A stretch of 41,106 nt of DNA from Microcystis aeruginosa LEGE 91341 (GCF_015206885.1 NZ_JADEXY010000018.1:1-41106); one strand, 5' to 3'; positions 1 to 8,980 are shown, counted from the first letter of the stretch. Notes: generated from the sequence alone by a model not told the origin. Numbers and translations: made by a program.

Positions 1-92
1 GGGTAGAACCCCCCAAAGGCTTGGATTGAGTAATAAAATCGGAAGTAATGCCCGATTTTAGCCGAGAGTGTCCCCGTAAAAATCCCAACTTG

Positions 93-174
93 GTAGATTT
101 GCAAAAATGAGATGCACCCCTCCTTACTCCTCACCTAACGGAAGATTTTTGATTTTTGCAAGAGGTCTATTTTT
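93..174. mobile_element. possible short MITE of the AGACCTCTTG-ended family
   Basis: The right end at 162-174 reads TGCAAGAGGTCTA, matching the end of the clearer element at 27222-27429. A weak partner, TAGATTTGCAAAAATGA, lies at 93-109. The left boundary is uncertain and the element could begin before it. The rest of 1-235 holds no gene I can support; it is the downstream flank of the flavodiiron gene, which reads leftward. Confidence 0.3.
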
Positions 175-235
175 AGACCAATCAGGGTGAGTTATCCTGC
201 CTGAAAACACCCCCTGAAATGATCATAACGACAAA

Positions 236-1966
236 TTAATAATAACTGCCGGATTTGCGATGATGGATGGCGGTTAAACCCTGGTGTAAAACCTTGCCTT
301 TTTCTGCGATCGCATAAAGCAGCCAATGATCACCGCACTCCATTCGTTGTTCCACCCGACATTCCAGATAAGCGAGCGCTTCGGCCAGAATCGGCCCACC
401 GTTCTCAGCTTTAGTGGTTTCGATATTAGCGAAACGATCTTCTCCTGGAGTAAAAGGTTTAAGAAAATGCTTCATTAAAGCCAAATGTTGACCTTCTTGG
501 AGGATATTAAGGACAAAAGGCGTACCGGTATAAAGCAGAGACTCGATCGCTCGTTCTTTCGCCACGGCAATAGTCAATCCGGGGGGTGTGAACGTCGCTT
601 GTGACACCCAAGAGGCTAACATGGCGCCGCGCAATTCTCCCAATTCGCAGGTGACGATACAGAGAGAACCCACCAAACGGCCCAGAGCCTGCGATCGCCG
701 ATCGCTTTGGGATTGGTTAACATTAGTTTTCGGTTGTCTGCTTTTGCGAGCTTTTTTGACTGCTTGAGCGAAATCGGTTCCCGCTTCCTCACAGGTCTTT
801 AAAATTGCCTCCGTGGGTTTAAATTTAACCCGAATTGGCTCAAAACCGAAGCGATAACCACCATCCCGGAATTTACCTTCTAAAATATCGACCGCTTCCC
901 CACTCCAACCGTAGGAGCCAAAAACTCCCACCAGCTTGCTTTTATCGCCATTTGCTAGGGTAATCCCCAAGGCAGTTTGGATGGGAGTCGGTGCGTGTCC
1001 TCCCAAAGTGGGGGAACCAAAGATAAAACCGACACTTTTTTCGATCGCCGTTTTGATCTCGTCCGGTTCAGCGGACTCGGCATTAATCGCCGTCACTGCT
1101 ACTCCCGCTTTCGTGATCCCCATGGCGATCGCTTGAGCGAGGGTGGCGGTGTTGCCGTAGGCACTAGCATAAATCAGGGCGATTGTCAACTCTTGGGACT
1201 TTTGTACTGCTAACCATTGTTGATAGGAAAGGGTCAATTCGTGCATCGCGTAACGCACCAGAGGACCGTGACCAACAGCATAAAATAAGGGCGATTTAGC
1301 GGCTAATTTCTCCAAAGCGTTGCTAATTTGGCTGGCATAGGGAGCCATGAGACAATCAAAATAATAACGCCGATCTTCGTTATAAACGCTCCAACCCTCA
1401 TCAAAAATTTGGTCGCCACAAACGTGCGCTCCGAACAATTTATCGGTGTAGAGAATATCGGTTTTACTGTCGTAGGTACAGAGTTGATCGGGAAATCTGG
1501 GGTTAGGAGTGGGGATAAATTCTAATTGATGGTTTGCTCCTAAATTTAATATTTCTTCCCCCTTGACAACCAACAGATTTAATGCTTCGGTTTCGAGAAT
1601 TTTTTTCAGGGAAATTGCCCCCGGATTGGAACAAACAAAAGTGACTTGAGGCGCGATTTCTAAAAGTGCCTTGAGGGTGACGGCACGATTGGGGTTAACG
1701 TGACCGAGAATAATATAATCAATAGTTTTCGGATCGATTCTTTTAGTTAAAGCCTCTAAAAATATGGACGAAAATGATTCCCCTGGCGGATCAAAAAGAG
1801 CGACCTTTTCACCTTTAATCAGATAACTATTGGCCGTAGTTCCCTTTTGTAATCCGTATTCGATCTCGAATTTTAACCGGTCCCAAGTGCGGGAACGAAA
1901 GACAAAAGTATCCACGGCAATCGGTGCTACTTGTACATCTCTCGGTTTGACAATTGCATTATTCAT
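236..1966 (-). CDS. flv1: diflavin flavodiiron protein, Flv1-type
   Basis: A 576-residue soluble protein with three modules in the order of cyanobacterial class C flavodiiron proteins: a metallo-beta-lactamase-like domain (about 1-250), a flavodoxin FMN domain (about 260-405) and a C-terminal flavin reductase domain (about 430-576). In the family, Flv1 works with Flv3 in NAD(P)H- and photosystem-I-driven reduction of O2 to water. The di-iron ligands are not canonical: the H-x-E-x-D-H motif is HVNPNR at 89-94, the next His is replaced near Asn155-Pro-Arg157, and the Asp position near 175-176 reads DK; His233 is kept. Such substitution is typical of Flv1 and Flv4 rather than Flv3 and Flv2. No Flv3 partner is in the window. 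The ATG start gives a full-length N-terminus. Flv4 is the main alternative. Confidence 0.85.
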   Translation of the reverse strand: MNNAIVKPRDVQVAPIAVDTFVFRSRTWDRLKFEIEYGLQKGTTANSYLIKGEKVALFDPPGESFSSIFLEALTKRIDPKTIDYIILGHVNPNRAVTLKALLEIAPQVTFVCSNPGAISLKKILETEALNLLVVKGEEILNLGANHQLEFIPTPNPRFPDQLCTYDSKTDILYTDKLFGAHVCGDQIFDEGWSVYNEDRRYYFDCLMAPYASQISNALEKLAAKSPLFYAVGHGPLVRYAMHELTLSYQQWLAVQKSQELTIALIYASAYGNTATLAQAIAMGITKAGVAVTAINAESAEPDEIKTAIEKSVGFIFGSPTLGGHAPTPIQTALGITLANGDKSKLVGVFGSYGWSGEAVDILEGKFRDGGYRFGFEPIRVKFKPTEAILKTCEEAGTDFAQAVKKARKSRQPKTNVNQSQSDRRSQALGRLVGSLCIVTCELGELRGAMLASWVSQATFTPPGLTIAVAKERAIESLLYTGTPFVLNILQEGQHLALMKHFLKPFTPGEDRFANIETTKAENGGPILAEALAYLECRVEQRMECGDHWLLYAIAEKGKVLHQGLTAIHHRKSGSYY

Positions 1967-2206
1967 AATCTTAGTTACCAGTTATCAGTTAAGTAGTAAA
2001 TTAGTTAAGCGGCAACTTGAGGCTGTCATCATTTTTTACTAGGCAAGTTTGGCATCAAAGTCAACACTTGATTTTTGACTAAATACAGCCTTTTATCGCT
2101 GGGGACGAGTGGGAAAATTTACAGGTTATCTTGCCAGCCAGAAGGACATCAATATCTAAAGTACACCATCTCCGGGAAGAAACCTAGCTTCTAGCAATTT
2201 GTTCGC

Positions 2207-2304
2207 GGGTAAGGATACCCCTCTGGGGGGATTTGCCAGTCTATTGAGAAATTCTAAAGGGAAGGTGATCCCCAGAAGGGAAGTGCTAGTCTGAGGGAAA
2301 CCCT
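2207..2304 (+). promoter_or_regulatory. structured leader upstream of the small gene at 2332
   Basis: The 365-base gap between flv1 and the next gene holds closely spaced potential hairpins: GGGTA-AGGA-TACCC (2207-2220), CCCC-TCT-GGGG (2218-2228) and AGGG-AAA-CCCT (2294-2304). The first two share the C run and exclude each other, and the first carries AGGA in its loop. This could be a 5' leader or a small RNA. No known riboswitch class is recognised. Confidence 0.3.
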
Positions 2305-2331
2305 GCTCTTTCCCTATCAGGCAAAGTTTTT

Positions 2332-2625
2332 ATGAGCCATCAGCACTCGTCTTTTGACTGCACTAGCGCCAATTTTGAGAAAGCCGCTTTGAGTCATTTT
2401 CGCACTCTTGTGGCTTTTTTACCGGACAATTGCCGTGTTTACCGACAAACTTGGGAATTTTCTACGGTTCTCTGTCTCGATTTTCTAGCCTGTTTGCAGG
2501 GACTAGCAATCACTCATCAAAATTTCGCCCATCTAGTTAATGTGACACAAGAACTGGGTTTAGGTCAAGCAATTATTTTGAAAGTAGGCAATAAAATCGT
2601 TGAGTGGCATCGTTTAACAGTCTAG
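2332..2625 (+). CDS. small hypothetical protein, 97 aa
   Basis: I do not recognise the family. The product is a small, soluble-looking protein with no signal peptide or membrane segment, starting MSHQHSSFDC and ending VEWHRLTV. Codon usage and the clean ATG look like a real gene rather than a shadow, since there is no competing frame on either strand. It stands alone between flv1 and hypF, both of which read the other way, so it has its own promoter, probably in the structured leader just before it. No clear ribosome binding site precedes the ATG. It may be a lineage-restricted cyanobacterial protein. Confidence 0.55.
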   Translation: MSHQHSSFDCTSANFEKAALSHFRTLVAFLPDNCRVYRQTWEFSTVLCLDFLACLQGLAITHQNFAHLVNVTQELGLGQAIILKVGNKIVEWHRLTV

Positions 2626-2713
2626 AAAAAAATCGTCTCTCTCTGTTATTTCTGTCTCTGTGGTTTATAACTACCTCTTGCCTATCCTAACCAAGAAGTT
2701 AATTTTATCCTAT

Positions 2714-4978
2714 CTAAAACTGTTTAAGTTTAGAAAAAGCTCCGATAATTTGACCGAGGCTAATACCACCATCATTAGTGGGAACAGTTTGCTGCCAGTA
2801 GGGTTGAAATCCCGAAGCTTGTAGGCGATTAATTGTTCTTTCCGTCAGATAACGATTTTGAAAACAGCCTCCCGTCAGCAGAATTTTTTCTCTACCTATT
2901 TTCTGAGCAATTTCTACAATAATCTCACATAAACTATTATGAAATTTAGCGGCAATTATGCCGATTTGTCCTTGTTTTTCTAAATCCTCAACAACTCCTA
3001 AAATTATCTGATTCCAATCAATAACTATGGGGGAGTCGGCGGACAAAGAAAAATGATAATATTCCTCCGTTTTAATGCTCTCAAGGGCAAATTCTAGCTG
3101 CATTGCTGCCTGTCCCTCAAAACTTAATTGATAACATAAACCTAGAATCGCCGCCACACCATCAAACAAACGCCCGACACTAGAAGTTAAAGGACAATTA
3201 ATTTTTTTTGTTAACATTTGCCTAAAAATAGACCATTCCTGTTCACTAAAAGCTGATTTTATCCTATCGGTATTTTCCATAACTTCTAGTAATCCTAAAG
3301 CCACTCGTCTGGGTTCTTTAACCGCTTTTTCTCCTCCGGGTAATGGCCAGGGTTTAAAATGGGCGACTCGCTGCCAAGAATCGGCAGTGATATGGATAAA
3401 TTCTCCCCCCCAAATTGTGCCGTCTAAACCGTATCCTGTTCCATCCCAAGCAACCCCTAAAACTGGAGGTTGTAGCTGATGTTCTGCCATGCAGGATAAA
3501 ACGTGAGCGTAATGGTGTTGAATGGGAATAACGGGTAAATTTAAGCTATAAGCATACTTCGTCGCTAGATATTCAGGATGAGCATCACAGGCAATAATTT
3601 CGGGTGCAAAATCGTATAATTTTTTTAAACTATCGAGGATATTTTCAAAATGATTAACAGCATTAACTGTATCTAAATCGCCGATATGTTGACTGATAAA
3701 AACTTGATTTTTTTGGTAGATAGCCACGGTATTTTTAAAATAACTTCCCACGGCCAAAATCGGGGGAAAATCTCCCTCATTAACTTTAACGGGAAAGGGA
3801 GCATATCCCCGCGCTCGCCGCAAAATCATCGCTTTTCCTGCCATTTCCCTGATAATAGAGTCATCCACTGGTCGAACTATGGGACGATTGTGAACTAGAA
3901 ATAAATCGGCGATGGTTCCTAATTTTTCTAAAGCTTCTTTTTCCTCAATACAGATAGGTTCATCGGCTAGATTACCACTGGTTGCTACAATAGGAAAGCC
4001 TAATTCTGCTAATAAAAGATGGTGTAGGGGAGTATAGGGTAACATGACTCCTAGATAGGGATTACCCGGAGAAACCGAAGGAGAAAGATAATTTTTTCTT
4101 TGTTTAATCAGGACAATTGCCGATGCAGGAGACTGCAATAATTGCGATTCTAAAGAAGATACATAACCATGTTTTTTCACTAACTCAAGATTAGGATACA
4201 TCACGGCAAAAGGTTTATCCAGTCGCTGTTTACGTTGTCGCAATTTTTGCACTGCTTCCGTATTTCTTGCATCGACAACTAGGTGAAATCCTCCTAACCC
4301 TTTGATCGCTATAATTTTTCCCTGTTTAATTGCTCTAGCAGTGGCGATTAAAGCTTGATATTTTTCCGCTAATACAGTTCCTTGACTGTCTAAAAGACTG
4401 ATTTGGGGTCCGCAACGAGGACAGGCATTCGGTTGGGCATGAAAACGGCGATCTAGAGGGTTTTCGTATTCCCTTTGACATTCGGGACACTGATTAAAAC
4501 CCCTCATAGTTGTGGCACTGCGATCATAGGGTAAACTCTCGATAATACTGTAGCGAGGGCCGCAGTTAGTGCAGTTAGTAAAAGGATAGCGATAACGACG
4601 ATTATTCGGGTCAAAAATATCGGCTAAACAATCGGGACAAGTGGCTAAATCCGGCAGAACAATTGTATTTTTTTCACCGCCGATGCTCTGGCGTATGCTA
4701 AAGTTTTGATAACCGACAGGATTTAACCATTGAGTCTCAATATTTTCAATTAGCGATCGAGGGGGTTTTTCTAAAGATAATCGAGTCAAAAAAGTTTCTA
4801 GTTTTTCTTGATCGCCCTCGACTTCAATAAAAACTCCGGCTGCTGTATTATTCACCCAACCAGTTAGGTTTAATTCCGTTGCTAATCGATAAACAAAAGG
4901 ACGAAAACCGACCCCTTGTACTGCTCCGCGCACAATTAAAGCTAATCGCTGATCGGATTGACTGTTCTGATTATTCAT
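2714..4978 (-). CDS. hypF: carbamoyltransferase HypF (hydrogenase maturation)
   Basis: At 754 residues this is the usual full length of HypF. In order: an N-terminal acylphosphatase-like domain (about 10-100, with the VQGVGFRPFVYRLA signature), two HypF zinc fingers (about 113-190, CPDC, CTNC, CPEC and CPRC pairs), a YrdC-like domain (about 200-390, KPFAVMYPN and SGNLADEPI), and a C-terminal Kae1-like domain (HHYAHVLSC, WDGTGYGLDG and LTGGCFQN motifs). HypF turns carbamoyl phosphate and ATP into a carbamoyl adenylate and passes it to HypE, supplying the CN ligands of the NiFe hydrogenase active site. No other hyp or hox genes are visible nearby, so it is physically isolated from its pathway here. 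It ends about 90 bases from the oppositely oriented small gene. Confidence 0.95.
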   Translation of the reverse strand: MNNQNSQSDQRLALIVRGAVQGVGFRPFVYRLATELNLTGWVNNTAAGVFIEVEGDQEKLETFLTRLSLEKPPRSLIENIETQWLNPVGYQNFSIRQSIGGEKNTIVLPDLATCPDCLADIFDPNNRRYRYPFTNCTNCGPRYSIIESLPYDRSATTMRGFNQCPECQREYENPLDRRFHAQPNACPRCGPQISLLDSQGTVLAEKYQALIATARAIKQGKIIAIKGLGGFHLVVDARNTEAVQKLRQRKQRLDKPFAVMYPNLELVKKHGYVSSLESQLLQSPASAIVLIKQRKNYLSPSVSPGNPYLGVMLPYTPLHHLLLAELGFPIVATSGNLADEPICIEEKEALEKLGTIADLFLVHNRPIVRPVDDSIIREMAGKAMILRRARGYAPFPVKVNEGDFPPILAVGSYFKNTVAIYQKNQVFISQHIGDLDTVNAVNHFENILDSLKKLYDFAPEIIACDAHPEYLATKYAYSLNLPVIPIQHHYAHVLSCMAEHQLQPPVLGVAWDGTGYGLDGTIWGGEFIHITADSWQRVAHFKPWPLPGGEKAVKEPRRVALGLLEVMENTDRIKSAFSEQEWSIFRQMLTKKINCPLTSSVGRLFDGVAAILGLCYQLSFEGQAAMQLEFALESIKTEEYYHFSLSADSPIVIDWNQIILGVVEDLEKQGQIGIIAAKFHNSLCEIIVEIAQKIGREKILLTGGCFQNRYLTERTINRLQASGFQPYWQQTVPTNDGGISLGQIIGAFSKLKQF

Positions 4979-5028
4979 AAATAATTTAACGGAGAAATCA
5001 TCAAATCTATCCCTGATTACTTTTCCCG

Positions 5029-5703
5029 TTATACTAAACTTTCACTAATCACCTGACAGCATTCTTCCACACTTGCCCTTTTTTCCATAGCTATCACTAA
5101 AGCTTGATAGGCAGTCTGTTGTTTTTCTAAAAGAGTTTTTGCCTGTAATAAACTCCAGCGCTCTTTTTGAGCATAATTATTCTCAGGAACCCCCGCTAAT
5201 TTTAAGGCCGATTGCAGATAAAATCGATCACTTTCTCCCCCTGTCGCTTTACCATAAACTAAGGTTTCGGCAGCAATTCCCGCCATCCACACCGTAGAAA
5301 TTCGCTCTAAAAAAGCGGGAAAATCGGTAAAGTTCTTGACTTTTTGCTCTAAATCTGCTAGGTCAAATTGAACACCGCCGACTCCCTCCTGGCCTTGACG
5401 AAAGGCTTCCCAAGCGGTCAAACTATAACTGGCGATCGGAATACCCAAAATATAAGCGGTGAGAAAATGTCCAGCTTCGTGGTAGATAACTCTTTGACGG
5501 TGTTTACTGGGAGAAAGAGCATCCAGTAGTAAAGTCACGCCCCGGTTATTAAAGGTGAGAGTATCGACGGTAACTAATCCCAAGAGGCTAAAAGTAGCCA
5601 AAGCGGGGACAAAAGGCGAAATAGACAGCAAAGGAGTGACAAATACGGAAAGAGTGATCGAAAAAACGGTAATCGCGATCAGATTTAAGGCTGTCTGTTC
5701 CAT
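5029..5703 (-). CDS. FtsH-like M41-type membrane zinc metalloprotease without AAA domain
   Basis: A 224-residue protein. Two hydrophobic segments lie near 7-28 and 32-48, followed by a metalloprotease helix HEAGH (His75, Glu76, His79) as in family M41. There is no Walker A or B motif, so unlike FtsH it lacks the AAA ATPase. The downstream helices, with WMAGIAAETLVYG, resemble the FtsH protease domain, where a third metal ligand is expected. It probably sits in the cytoplasmic or thylakoid membrane. It lies 50 bases downstream of nothing on its strand and upstream of hypF by a similar gap, so co-transcription with hypF is possible. The substrate is unknown. Confidence 0.75.
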   Translation of the reverse strand: MEQTALNLIAITVFSITLSVFVTPLLSISPFVPALATFSLLGLVTVDTLTFNNRGVTLLLDALSPSKHRQRVIYHEAGHFLTAYILGIPIASYSLTAWEAFRQGQEGVGGVQFDLADLEQKVKNFTDFPAFLERISTVWMAGIAAETLVYGKATGGESDRFYLQSALKLAGVPENNYAQKERWSLLQAKTLLEKQQTAYQALVIAMEKRASVEECCQVISESLV

Positions 5704-5755
5704 AAAAATTAATAAAAATATACAAATGCTTAATACTATGTTACATGGACTAGTT

Positions 5756-6250
5756 TTATTTTCCCCGAATCAACCAACCAATTACCCCACCCACAAAAGC
5801 AGTCACAATCGATATACCGATCTGTTTCCAGTTTTTTACTTCCCCAATTTTTTCGGCTAAATCGGGAATTTTTCCCACGGATGCCTCTATGAGTTGCACT
5901 CTTTCATTTAAACCCGTGATTTTTGCGTCTAAAGTCCTGATTTCTCCCTTGATTTCCGTCTGTCCTATCTCTAGGACTTGAATTTCTCTTTTGATCTCTC
6001 CGATGCTATTCTCGATCGCTTTTTGTCCACTCTCCAGAGAGGTTAAACGAGTTTCGATCGCTTTTTGTCCACTCTCCAGAGAGGTTAAACGAGTTTCGAT
6101 CGCTTTTTGTCCACTCTCCAAAGAGGTTAAACGAGTTTCGATCGCTTTTTGTCCACTCTCCAAAGAGGTTAAACGAGTTTCGATCGCTTTTTGTCCATTG
6201 ATAATCAAATCTTCTAACCTTTTTAGGTCATTTTCCGTAAAAGCCGTCAT
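5756..6250 (-). CDS. coiled-coil membrane-anchored protein with 14-residue repeats
   Basis: A 164-residue protein. Residues about 20-80 hold four near-identical copies of GQKAIETRLTSLES, then a fifth that diverges (GQKAIENSIGEIK). Fourteen residues is two heptads, so this predicts a long parallel coiled coil. The coiled-coil pattern continues to about 130, and the C-terminus is one transmembrane helix (ISIVTAFVGGVIGWLI) ending in RGK. It looks like a tail-anchored membrane protein projecting a helical rod into the cytoplasm. Many cyanobacterial genomes have such short coiled-coil proteins of unknown function. The DNA repeat is almost perfect, which points to recent expansion. Confidence 0.75.
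   Translation of the reverse strand: MTAFTENDLKRLEDLIINGQKAIETRLTSLESGQKAIETRLTSLESGQKAIETRLTSLESGQKAIETRLTSLESGQKAIENSIGEIKREIQVLEIGQTEIKGEIRTLDAKITGLNERVQLIEASVGKIPDLAEKIGEVKNWKQIGISIVTAFVGGVIGWLIRGK
6014..6181. repeat. four 42-bp in-frame tandem repeats
   Basis: Units lie at 6014-6055, 6056-6097, 6098-6139 and 6140-6181, with a partial unit after them. The only visible difference is CCAGAG in two neighbouring units and CCAAAG in the other two, which suggests duplication in pairs. Each unit opens with GATCGC. The period keeps the reading frame of the coiled-coil gene. Confidence 0.9.
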
Positions 6251-6365
6251 CAGCTAAACTCCTAATAGATTAATTTTTTCTCGTCTTGAGATTAAATCGA
6301 TCGTTGACTAACTTAATTATGGAGTCAAAATCAAGCTGTTACCCATTGATAGTTCTAGGTTCGAC

Positions 6366-6760
6366 ACAGCAATAGGGATTTAGGGTGATCGGGAAATTTC
6401 CGCTAAATCCCCCACTTCCCCACTTCCCCACTTCCCCTTTAACATAAATAAATATTATCGTTTTCCTGTATGGATAACTTTTATTGATGAATATTGATCG
6501 CACTATCCAAGAGGCAATAGGGATTTAGGGTAATAGACAAATTTCCCCCACTTCCCCCATCTCCCCACTGATAATTCATAATTCATAATTTATAATTCAT
6601 AATTCCCCATCTCCCCTTTACCATAAATAAATATTATTGTTTTCCTCTATGGATAACTTTTATTGATGAATATTGATCGCACTATCCAAGAGGCAATAGG
6701 GATTTAGGGTGATCGGGAAATTTCCGCTAAATCCCCCACTTCCCCACTTCCCTACTCCTG
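6366..6760. repeat. tandem array carrying two copies of the downstream gene's 5' end
   Basis: Two long units (about 146 and 181 bases) and a partial third fill most of the 555-base gap. Each starts GGCAATAGGGATTTAGGG, runs through CCCCACTT-type repeats, then TAAATAAATATTAT and TATGGATAACTTTTATTG, and ends with ATGAATATTGATCGCACTAT. That last segment nearly equals the start of the gene at 6806. Each copy therefore encodes a 13-residue mini-ORF, MNIDRTIQEAIGI (6487-6528 and 6666-6707). The second unit also contains an ATAATTC heptad run (6573-6605). Confidence 0.85.
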
Positions 6761-6805
6761 TCTCCTGTCTCCTGTCTTCTAAATTCTGCTGTATTGTTTC
6801 TGCTC

Positions 6806-7612
6806 ATGAATATCGATCGCACTATCCAACTAGCTCATCAATTAGCGGACGCTTCTGGAGAGATTATCCGGCGCTATTTTCGGCAGCCTCATCTAGAAAC
6901 CGAAACCAAACTCGATCAAGTTTCCTCAATAGTAACAATCGCCGATCAAGAAGCTGAGGAGGCGATGGTGGCGATTATTCGGCGAGAATTGCCTGAAGAT
7001 GGCGTTATTAGGGAAGAAGGAGCCAATATTCCCTCCGAAAGTGGTCGTTATTGGGTATTGGATCCGATCGATGGCACATCCTCTTTTGTCAAGGGATTAC
7101 CGATTTTTGGGACTTTAATCGGCCTAGTGGCAGAAAATCAACCGATTTTAGGAATTGTCGATCAACCGATTTTAGGCGATCGCTGGTTAGGAGTGAAGGG
7201 AAAAGCGAGTCTTTATAATAACCAGATGATTGTTAATCCCTACTGTCAAGATCGAGAACTTGCCTTAAAAAATGCCTGTTTAGCCTCCACCACTCCCTTA
7301 ATGTTTATCACAGAACGACAGCAAGCGATCGCTCGTCAGATGCAAAGCGTCTGTAAACGCACCGCTTTTGGGGGTGATTGTTATAACTATATGATGTTAG
7401 CCACTGGCTGCACTGCCATGCCGATGGTAATCCTGGAATCAGACCTGAAATACTACGATTTTTGCGCTTTAATCCCGATTATTGAAGGTGCGGGCGGAAT
7501 AATTAGCGATTGGTCGGGTAATCCCCTACAAACTGATTCTAGCGAAGTTTTAGCCGTCTCTAATTCGGGTTTATGGGAGCAGGTTTTAGAACAAATCAGC
7601 AGAGTGGGTTAG
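6806..7612 (+). CDS. hisN: inositol-monophosphatase-family phosphatase, probable histidinol-phosphatase
   Basis: A 268-residue Mg-dependent phosphatase. The metal-binding motifs are visible: Glu70-Glu71 in IREEGAN, the DPIDGT loop (Asp86, Asp89) and the C-terminal GGDCYNYM and SDLKYYDFCALIPIIEGAGG segment. The length and the latter motif fit the HisN branch, which removes phosphate from histidinol phosphate in histidine synthesis; inositol-1-phosphatase is the alternative. I start it at the ATG at 6806 because the duplicated upstream copies preserve exactly this ATG context. An in-frame TTG at 6794 is possible but has no better ribosome site. The region before it is repeat DNA, so its native promoter may be duplicated or displaced. 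Confidence 0.8.
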   Translation: MNIDRTIQLAHQLADASGEIIRRYFRQPHLETETKLDQVSSIVTIADQEAEEAMVAIIRRELPEDGVIREEGANIPSESGRYWVLDPIDGTSSFVKGLPIFGTLIGLVAENQPILGIVDQPILGDRWLGVKGKASLYNNQMIVNPYCQDRELALKNACLASTTPLMFITERQQAIARQMQSVCKRTAFGGDCYNYMMLATGCTAMPMVILESDLKYYDFCALIPIIEGAGGIISDWSGNPLQTDSSEVLAVSNSGLWEQVLEQISRVG

Positions 7613-7649
7613 TGCCAATACTAAGATAATTAATCAACAGCTAACCCAC
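7604..7649. terminator. possible bidirectional terminator between hisN and rpe
   Basis: A perfect 9-bp stem, GTGGGTTAG at 7604-7612 and CTAACCCAC at 7641-7649, spans the short gap between convergent genes. The left arm includes the hisN stop codon. The loop is long (28 bases) and there is no strong T run, so efficiency is uncertain. Confidence 0.4.
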
Positions 7650-7660
7650 CCCTGCGACAA

Positions 7661-8368
7661 TTAAACGGTGGCTAATTGAGGTTGGGGACGTTTGCTGTTA
7701 CGGATACCTTCGATCGCCGCTGCGTAATCAGGGGCATTAAATACCGCCGAACCTGCTACGATCGCATTAGCACCCGCTTCGAGAACTTGCCAAGTATTAG
7801 CCGGTTTTAAGCCGCCATCCACTTCAATCCAGGGATCCAAGCCTTTTTCATCGCAGATTTGACGTAATTGACGGATTTTGGGGACAACTTCCGGGATAAA
7901 ACTCTGGCCACCAAAACCGGGGTTAACGCTCATAATTAGGACTAAATCGCACAAATGCAGCACATATTCGATTAAATCTAAGGGAGTGGAGGGATTTAAT
8001 ACCACACCCGCTTGTTTACCGAGTTCGCGAATTTGGCAAAGAGTACGATGGAGGTGGGGAGAAGCATTATGTTCAGCGTGAACAGAAATAATGTCAGCAC
8101 CCGCTTTCGCAAAGTCAGCCACATATTTTTCCGGTTCCACGATCATTAAATGCACATCTAAAGGTTTTTTCGTATAGGGACGAATAGCGGAGACAATCAG
8201 GGGTCCAATGGTGATATTCGGGACAAAACGACCATCCATCACATCAACGTGAATCCAATCGGCTCCTGCCTTATCCACAGCCTCGATATCGGCTCCTAAT
8301 TTACTAAAATCCGCCGATAGGATCGAGGGAGAGACAATGATCGACTTCGAGCTTCCGTTTTGGGTCAT
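7661..8368 (-). CDS. rpe: ribulose-phosphate 3-epimerase
   Basis: A 235-residue TIM-barrel enzyme converting ribulose 5-phosphate and xylulose 5-phosphate in the Calvin and pentose phosphate cycles. All signatures are present: [13 protein letters not shown] at the N-terminus, [12 protein letters not shown] with the catalytic Asp and metal His, [16 protein letters not shown] (phosphate binding) and EVDGGL plus AGSAVF near the C-terminus. The length matches cyanobacterial Rpe. The ATG start leaves a usual short N-terminal tail. It is convergent with hisN and has its promoter in the repeat-rich gap at 8369-8650. Confidence 0.97.
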   Translation of the reverse strand: MTQNGSSKSIIVSPSILSADFSKLGADIEAVDKAGADWIHVDVMDGRFVPNITIGPLIVSAIRPYTKKPLDVHLMIVEPEKYVADFAKAGADIISVHAEHNASPHLHRTLCQIRELGKQAGVVLNPSTPLDLIEYVLHLCDLVLIMSVNPGFGGQSFIPEVVPKIRQLRQICDEKGLDPWIEVDGGLKPANTWQVLEAGANAIVAGSAVFNAPDYAAAIEGIRNSKRPQPQLATV

Positions 8369-8418
8369 GGCTAACTATAGAATTTCGTGTTTATATTTTC
8401 GTAACAATCTTATCAGCA

Positions 8419-8548
8419 ATCAGTGATCAGTGATCAGTAATCAGTGATCAGTAATCAGGAGTCAGGAGACTCCGAGACAGGAGACAGCTTTTTTCTTCTA
8501 TCTCCCCAATTCATAATTCATAATTCATAATTTATAATTCATAATTCC
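8419..8548. repeat. heptanucleotide repeat clusters
   Basis: Three kinds of 7-bp unit follow one another: CAGTGAT/CAGTAAT (8419-8456), CAGGAGT/CAGGAGA (8457-8485) and ATAATTC/ATAATTT (8511-8548). The same units recur at 6573, 20764, 39135 and 40895 in the window. They are dispersed STRR-like repeats rather than one locus-specific array. Confidence 0.8.
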
Positions 8549-8714
8549 CACTCCCCCCCTCCGCATCCGGCATAGAAGCATAGGTATATGTAATTGTCAA
8601 TCTAGATTTACGAACTTTTTTGTCGAAACTGGATCATAAACTTTAAAAATAGGCATGATGGGAATAGTTGAGATCGAGGGGGTGGAAAGATGGATAAACT
8701 GGTGGCTTTGTGGT

Positions 8715-8815
8715 TATATAGCGTTTCTGATTCACAAGAGGTACATTCCCGATCCTGAACAGCTTAATCAGCAAAGGTTTAAGTGTGCCGCACAGGTGCG
8801 AGAACCGCTATATAT
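8715..8815. mobile_element. small palindromic element, TATAGCG family, copy a
   Basis: The ends read TATATAGCGTTTCTGA and, in inverse, TATATAGCGGTTCTCG, about 100 bases apart, with an internal GAGGTAC after the left end. Related elements are at 14815-15170 and 20422-20518. No transposase is encoded. Apart from this element and the heptad repeats, I see no supportable gene between rpe and 8981. Confidence 0.6.
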
Positions 8816-8980
8816 ACTTGGCTATCTCAGGAATTCACGCTACCCTAGGTTTCGGGTTCTTTACATTTTGTTACTTACCATCCGTAAGAAAACTTAGTTC
8901 GCTTACCTTATTTTCTCAAAAAAGAATCTTAAAAAAGTGTTAAGGTTTTATAATTGGGGAGTGTTATCAGGAGGAAAATT

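Noticed and set aside
6014-6181. 42-bp repeats as a CRISPR array
   Set aside because: There are no spacers and the repeats are in frame within a coding gene.
8655-8897. Open frame of 80 codons on the plus strand
   Set aside because: It overlaps the TATAGCG element, has no ribosome site and its peptide has no conserved look.
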